From Neobacillus cucumis (GTDB taxonomy: Bacteria > Bacillota > Bacilli > Bacillales > Cytobacillaceae): a DNA stretch of 64,000 nt. Shown in pieces: positions 60,339-64,000 of the stretch. Position numbers and translations under genes: made by a program. Below the pieces are notes generated by a model. It was not told where the DNA came from and searched no databases. It worked only from the letters and a program-made list of their open reading frames with translations. The stretch covers positions 27,841 through 91,840 of the forward strand of contig NZ_JAFBEX010000021.1 in assembly GCF_016908975.1 (NCBI RefSeq), read 5' to 3'. How positions within the stretch are numbered: position 1 is the first letter of the stretch; every line of letters starts with the position of its first letter.

Positions 60339-60720
60339 GTAAGCGACCTCGTCAATCCGTACTGGAACGACAAGGTCGCTTACACTATTTCTTCATCCAA
60401 TTATAACAAGCCCTTTCATTTATTTTATTACGTATTCTCGGAACAGCGAAAGATTAGTAGACAAAGCGCCTCCTTAAGCAGTATTGTGACTCTTGGATAC
60501 CTATCGTATCAATCGTCCGCTTTCGCCTTACCTACTTCATTGGAATCACCTTTTCCTTAGCTAGATTAAACTCGTCCCATGTACATTTCTGTACACTTCG
60601 CATTTTAATATCGCACTGGACTCACCCTTTTTTGTATAGATTTTAGTTATATTCCCTGTACGACTTGTACATTCGCCTTTCGCTATTTCACTGGATTCAC
60701 CTTCTTATTTGATGTGTATG
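60339..60720. repeat. Structured spacer with about 76-bp degenerate repeats
   Basis: GTAAGCGACCT/AGGTCGCTTAC (60339-60383) is a perfect 11-bp stem. To its right, three degenerate units on the minus strand start AAGGTGAATCCAGTG, AGGGTGAGTCCAGTG and AAGGTGATTCCAATG, about 76 bp apart (near 60702, 60626 and 60550). The first two carry a GTAC/GTAC hairpin. On one frame they read as related peptides (EGESSEIAKGEC and KGESSAILKCEV), so they may be remains of a repetitive gene. No gene is called in 59766-61361 apart from these structures. Confidence 0.4.
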
Positions 60721-61361
60721 TTTTATTTGTCCTTATCATACACGAATGGTCGAATTTTGTAAATACTAAAAATTATAAATTTTCAAAAATTTCAGATTTC
60801 TCGTAAATAAATGGTAATAAAGTGGGTCGCCAGCCCATGGGGCATCCCGATTAGAGCAGCAACTCTGTGATCAAGCCAAATAGTTACCAAATTTTTTATT
60901 AATCACTAAAATCGGGAATTGTAGCAATTTATTTGAAATTGTCAGAAAATACTTTGAATATAAATAAGCAAAAAATATGCAAAAGGTGAATAAAAACTTG
61001 AAAAAGCACCCATCATTAAGACGATTGCGAACGAAGCAACTATTGAAGGAAATGCAAATAACAATATAATATATGTACAAAATATAACAGAATATAGTCA
61101 AAAAACACATAATTGGTGGCTTAATCGGTCACTCTTTTTTATTTGTTTCTTTTTCCATTAAAAAATCCGTTTAAGTACAAACCATTCACCATATGTTCGC
61201 ATTGTTCATTACATTGTTCCAGAATACTTTCAAAATAGCTTAAAACTGAAACACTTCCTTAATCTTTTTATTATGTGATTTTAATTTAATGGAAATAATT
61301 CCATAACATTTAATAGCTATCCTTAATTAGTATTGAATCAATTAAAAATGGAGTACTAGGC

Positions 61362-61466
61362 ATGAAGCTTAAAGCTATTATCTGTTTTTTTCTAAAAATG
61401 CATAAATTTAGTTATAATTCAGGTGAGTGTGTTAGATGCGGTAAGATACGAGCACGAATAAGATGA
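61362..61466 (+). CDS. Small Cys-pair protein, 34 residues (DUF1660-like)
   Basis: MKLKAIICFFLKMHKFSYNS then GECVRCGKIRARIR and a stop. The ATG follows GGAG at 8 nt. A hydrophobic and basic start followed by a CxxC pair resembles short phage-type zinc-ribbon proteins (DUF1660). The size makes it uncertain. Confidence 0.45.
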   Translation: MKLKAIICFFLKMHKFSYNSGECVRCGKIRARIR

Positions 61467-61748
61467 TCGATTATGCTTAAAATGATAGTTAGGGAACTCC
61501 CTGACTATTGCTTCAAGTACATAATATTTGTCAAATGCGAAAAGATAAGAGCTGCCACGCAAATCTATCTTCAACTAACGCACCCGTTAGCCATCCATGA
61601 AGTACAGCTTCACCACAAAGGATGGAATTTTAAACAGTTCTTCCATGGTAGTTCAATAAGAAATTGCTTAAATAACTATATAGTAAAGCAAACTTTCAAG
61701 CTCTTGAGGGAAAAAGCAATGAAGTATTGTATCATCATAATGAAAAAA

Positions 61749-61783
61749 CAAAATCCTCATCTTTTTGGAAGATGAGGATTTTT
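61749..61783. terminator. Bidirectional terminator
   Basis: AAATCCTCATCTT and AAGATGAGGATTT form a perfect 13-bp stem with T/A tracts, close to the end of the GNAT gene. The rest of 61467-61850 holds a chance frame and part of a dispersed repeat (CCGTTAGCCATCCATGAA), also found near 63905. Confidence 0.85.
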
Positions 61784-61850
61784 GCGTGTTATTACGTGTC
61801 ATATGTTTTTAGACGGTGATGTAGTATTCCTGCCAGAACAGAGATTGAAG

Positions 61851-62384
61851 CTACCTCTTTTTGCTTCGTAAAACAGTAATAAAACCATCCAAAATTTCAT
61901 GGCTAACAACGAATCCTTTTCGTTTATAAAACTCTAAAGCATCATCATTACCATTCGAAACAAAAATAAAATAATCCTCGACATCATCAAATTGATTTAA
62001 CCAACTCATTGACATATTGAAAAGCTTTGAGCCAATCCCGTATTTCCTATAACCTTCACTAATATAAAACTGGGATAGGCTACCTACATTCTTTTCACTA
62101 ACAGAAGAAATGTCAAAAAAAGTAGCAAAATCATTAGAATATGCTTCTTTGGGTGAAATGTTCGAGTATGCATAGCCAACTATCTTTTCTTCAACTTTAG
62201 CAACAATTATATGATTGTAAATTGCACTCTTAATAGAAGGAATCATTCGTGTTTCAAAATTCATCCCGTCGAACAATTCAGGCTTTATTTTTGCCTTTGA
62301 CTTTTGAAAAACCATAAGCTCATTACATAAATCTTTGCAATCCTCAGCTTTTTCGCTAGGTATGATTTCATATTTTATATTCAT
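61851..62384 (-). CDS. GNAT-family acetyltransferase
   Basis: The 177-residue protein has the GNAT acetyl-CoA loop in LSQFYISEGYRKYGIGSKLF (Q/RxxGxG/A motif) and a C-terminal beta strand with FISNGNDDALEFYKRKGFVV. Acceptor unknown. The start follows GAGGAGGAAGAAATAC. It diverges from an HxlR-type regulator gene 150 bp away, which may control it. Confidence 0.85.
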   Translation of the reverse strand: MNIKYEIIPSEKAEDCKDLCNELMVFQKSKAKIKPELFDGMNFETRMIPSIKSAIYNHIIVAKVEEKIVGYAYSNISPKEAYSNDFATFFDISSVSEKNVGSLSQFYISEGYRKYGIGSKLFNMSMSWLNQFDDVEDYFIFVSNGNDDALEFYKRKGFVVSHEILDGFITVLRSKKR

Positions 62385-62532
62385 GTATTTCTTCCTCCTC
62401 TATTTGTTCTTTGATGAATTTGACATGAAGTAATTGTGATTCTAAAATTATCATATATTGATTAGTATCTTTTGGAAAGTAGGCACCTTAAAGTGGTATA
62501 GAAACCTTTTAGTAACTATTGGAGGTTATGTT

Positions 62533-62865
62533 ATGGATAAAAATAAAGTATTGCCCTTTTGCCCTGTTGAAACGACAGTAGGTCTAATCAGTAATAAATG
62601 GAAGGTTCTAATTTTGCGTGAATTATTAAGTGGCACAAAAAGATTTGGTGAACTAAAAAATGGAATAGAAGGTATTAGCCAAAAGGTACTGACACAGAAT
62701 TTACGTTCAATGGAGAATGACGGATTAATAGAACGCCAAGTTTATGCCGAAGTTCCACCAAAAGTAGAATATTTTCTTAGTGATTTGGGTAATTCTTTAC
62801 GACCAATTATAAACTCAATGAAAGAATGGGGTTTAGGGTATCACGAAATGGTGAAAAACACTTAG
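62533..62865 (+). CDS. HxlR-family transcriptional regulator
   Basis: The 110-residue protein is a winged helix with the HxlR signature: CPVETTVGLISNKWKVLILR, ELLSGTKRFGELKNGIEGIS, QKVLTQNLRSMENDGLIERQ, VEYFLSDLGNSL. The single Cys near the N-terminus (LPFCPVE) is the redox or quinone sensor position of the family (HxlR, YodB). The ATG at 62533 has GGAGG 7 nt upstream; the longer frame from 62458 is less likely. It diverges from the GNAT gene and may regulate it. Confidence 0.88.
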   Translation: MDKNKVLPFCPVETTVGLISNKWKVLILRELLSGTKRFGELKNGIEGISQKVLTQNLRSMENDGLIERQVYAEVPPKVEYFLSDLGNSLRPIINSMKEWGLGYHEMVKNT

Positions 62866-62922
62866 ATTGAAACCAATGTTATCATTTAGAGTACAGTACA
62901 GCGGACATTACAATACATTAAA

Positions 62923-62951
62923 TATCCAACAAGTAATCTGTTGGATTTTTA
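62923..62951 (+). terminator. Terminator of the HxlR gene
   Basis: ATCCAACA and TGTTGGAT arms followed by TTTTTAATG, about 60 bp past the stop codon. Confidence 0.75.
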
Positions 62952-62992
62952 ATGTGGACTTCGATATTGTTCCAAAAATATTTTGTTCAACT

Positions 62993-63570
62993 AAACTGCC
63001 CAGTTAGCTCAATAAGGTGTTCAAAAGTAACCTGATTAAACGAGATTTTTTTACCATAAGATAACTGAAACTACATTGTTACACCGCTCTATCATTTTGA
63101 ACATGTATCAATGGGGGTACAAATTAAAGGACTTAAACAAAATGGAGGGATATTACATGTTTAATAATAATGAAGCAACTCCTAACAAAGCTGAAGAAAC
63201 CGTAAGGAACATGGACAATAGCGAAATGTATAACAAGTTGGAAAATTTTAATGAGTTTAAATCGTACCTACACAACAAAATATCTGTAGGGGAAAAACTG
63301 GGCATGAATGAAGAGCAATTGGCGAAAAGTGCTGAAAAGGTTGCCGACTATCTTGCTAAAAATACTGAACCTCAAAACCGTGAGGAAGTTCTCCTCCAGG
63401 AGCTCTGGAAGGTAGGAAACGAAGAGGAACAACACAAATTAGCTCATATGCTTGTAAAATTAGCAAAATAAAAATCTATAAGCTCTTTTGTTCATTGAAA
63501 TTATCATACCTTCATACCGAAAATAGAATTAAATTAACATCAACCAAACTCGCCCTTGGCGAGTTTTTTC
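62993..63570 (+). repeat. Duplicated DUF3243 segment, copy 2
   Basis: Second copy of the 46232-46812 segment, from the AGTTAGCTCAATAAGG start to the AACTCGCC/GGCGAGTT terminator (near 63547-63570). Confidence 0.8.
63157..63471 (+). CDS. DUF3243-family protein, copy 2
   Basis: The 104-residue product is identical to the gene at 46400-46714 except at one residue (ISVGEKLG against ISIGEKLG). The ATG has GGAGG 8 nt upstream. Function unknown. The flanks of about 160 bp upstream and 100 bp downstream are also shared, so the duplication included the promoter and terminator and is young. Confidence 0.8.
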   Translation: MFNNNEATPNKAEETVRNMDNSEMYNKLENFNEFKSYLHNKISVGEKLGMNEEQLAKSAEKVADYLAKNTEPQNREEVLLQELWKVGNEEEQHKLAHMLVKLAK

Positions 63571-63619
63571 ACTTCAAATCTCATATATGGCATTACCATA
63601 CGGTTATGTATTGCATCTT

Positions 63620-63841
63620 TTAGTTAGACAGGCTAAATAAACTAATAATAATTATTAGAATACCTATACCTATAAACACAGCTTTCCAAAACCAATAATC
63701 ATTTATAAAACGAAAAGGGTCAATTCTTGCTTTTTTAGCTTCTTTAATTGCCTTTAAAAATTCATCAAGTCTAAATACACCTACCCACAGAAAGATACCA
63801 CCTATAATTAAAACTAATAAGGAACCTATTACATCCTTCAA
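63620..63841 (-). CDS. Two-span membrane protein, 73 residues
   Basis: A TTG at 63841 follows AGGAG. The protein has two membrane helices (about 5-22 and 50-70) with a charged cytosolic loop between them (EFLKAIKEAKKARIDPFRF). No family recognised. It converges on the DUF3243 copy. The remaining bases to the window edge contain a further copy of the CCGTTAGCCATCCATGAA repeat. Confidence 0.6.
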   Translation of the reverse strand: MKDVIGSLLVLIIGGIFLWVGVFRLDEFLKAIKEAKKARIDPFRFINDYWFWKAVFIGIGILIIIISLFSLSN

Positions 63842-64000
63842 TACAATTACTCCTAATTTTCGTTTTTTATTGGTATTTTAGCATACAGTTCTTAAACTAT
63901 CCTCTCCCGTTAGCCATCCATGAATCGCTAAAAAACAGCTCTTCACCACAAAGAATGAAAATGTATTGAATCCGTCCATACTTGTTCTAAGGCTGGGAGA

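Noticed and set aside
60303..60560. 85-codon plus-strand open frame
   Set aside because: It runs across a perfect hairpin and the degenerate repeats; no ribosome site and no domain.
60871..61110. 79-codon minus-strand hydrophobic frame
   Set aside because: Very AT-rich, Phe/Ile/Tyr-dominated translation without ribosome site; likely chance.
61473..61775. 100-codon plus-strand open frame
   Set aside because: No ribosome site, atypical composition, and it overlaps a dispersed repeat also found near 63905.

Overview
The window looks like chromosomal DNA of a low-GC, endospore-forming Bacillaceae (Bacillus/Neobacillus type). The support is AT-rich coding sequence with strong GGAGG-type ribosome sites, many TTG/GTG starts, a FosB-type bacillithiol transferase, a SigH-like sigma factor, a YjcZ-like small spore peptide, IS110-type transposases and CBO0543/DUF3243 families. 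No rRNA, tRNA or CRISPR array was recognised. All assignments come from reading the sequence; no database search was run.

Layout. 1-15 kb: a SEC-C/HEAT-like gene running off the left edge, a secreted thermonuclease, two copies of a winged-helix gene (A, A') each with the same palindrome-rich leader, two copies of an FG-GAP-like gene (B, B'), a glutamine-type ABC importer, a methyltransferase, a LysR/EamA divergent pair, an RraB-like gene and a DUF4145-like gene. 15-25 kb: a 1203-residue PAS/GGDEF/EAL/histidine-kinase hybrid preceded by what reads as a c-di-GMP-I riboswitch with a terminator, a MazG-like gene, a trypsin-like protease fused to a DNA/RNA nuclease lying downstream of a LexA-box promoter, and an alpha-glucosidase. 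25-42 kb: MarC, an FAD sugar-alcohol oxidase, an epimerase, an orphan HlyD-type adaptor, a PPM-type methyltransferase, an HTH-MEDS/MEDS pair, a PoxB-like oxidase, a COG4705-like membrane protein with a duplicated exported domain, and an envelope group (DedA, PAP2 phosphatase, GT28 glycosyltransferase).

42-64 kb is a plastic, decaying accessory region. It holds small genes with long spacers, an Imm26-like gene with a nonsense codon, a MarR-GNAT fusion with a nonsense codon abutting an SDR gene with a frameshift, an IS110 relic, an IS110 element with a candidate bridge RNA but an internally deleted recombinase, a GC-richer SDR and VOC/WYL set, an ORF-less group II intron, a frameshifted serine recombinase beside a SigH paralogue, and two copies of a DUF3243 gene with shared flanks.

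Several dispersed intergenic repeats tie the window together. The most striking is a roughly 190-bp element carrying up to four ~20-bp palindromes at a fixed spacing of about 51, 61 and 52 bp, present three times. The best leads for new biology are the riboswitch-controlled GGDEF-EAL-kinase hybrid, the SOS-linked protease-nuclease fusion, the accessory SigH paralogue with its structured flank, the IS110 non-coding end, and the palindromic repeat family.
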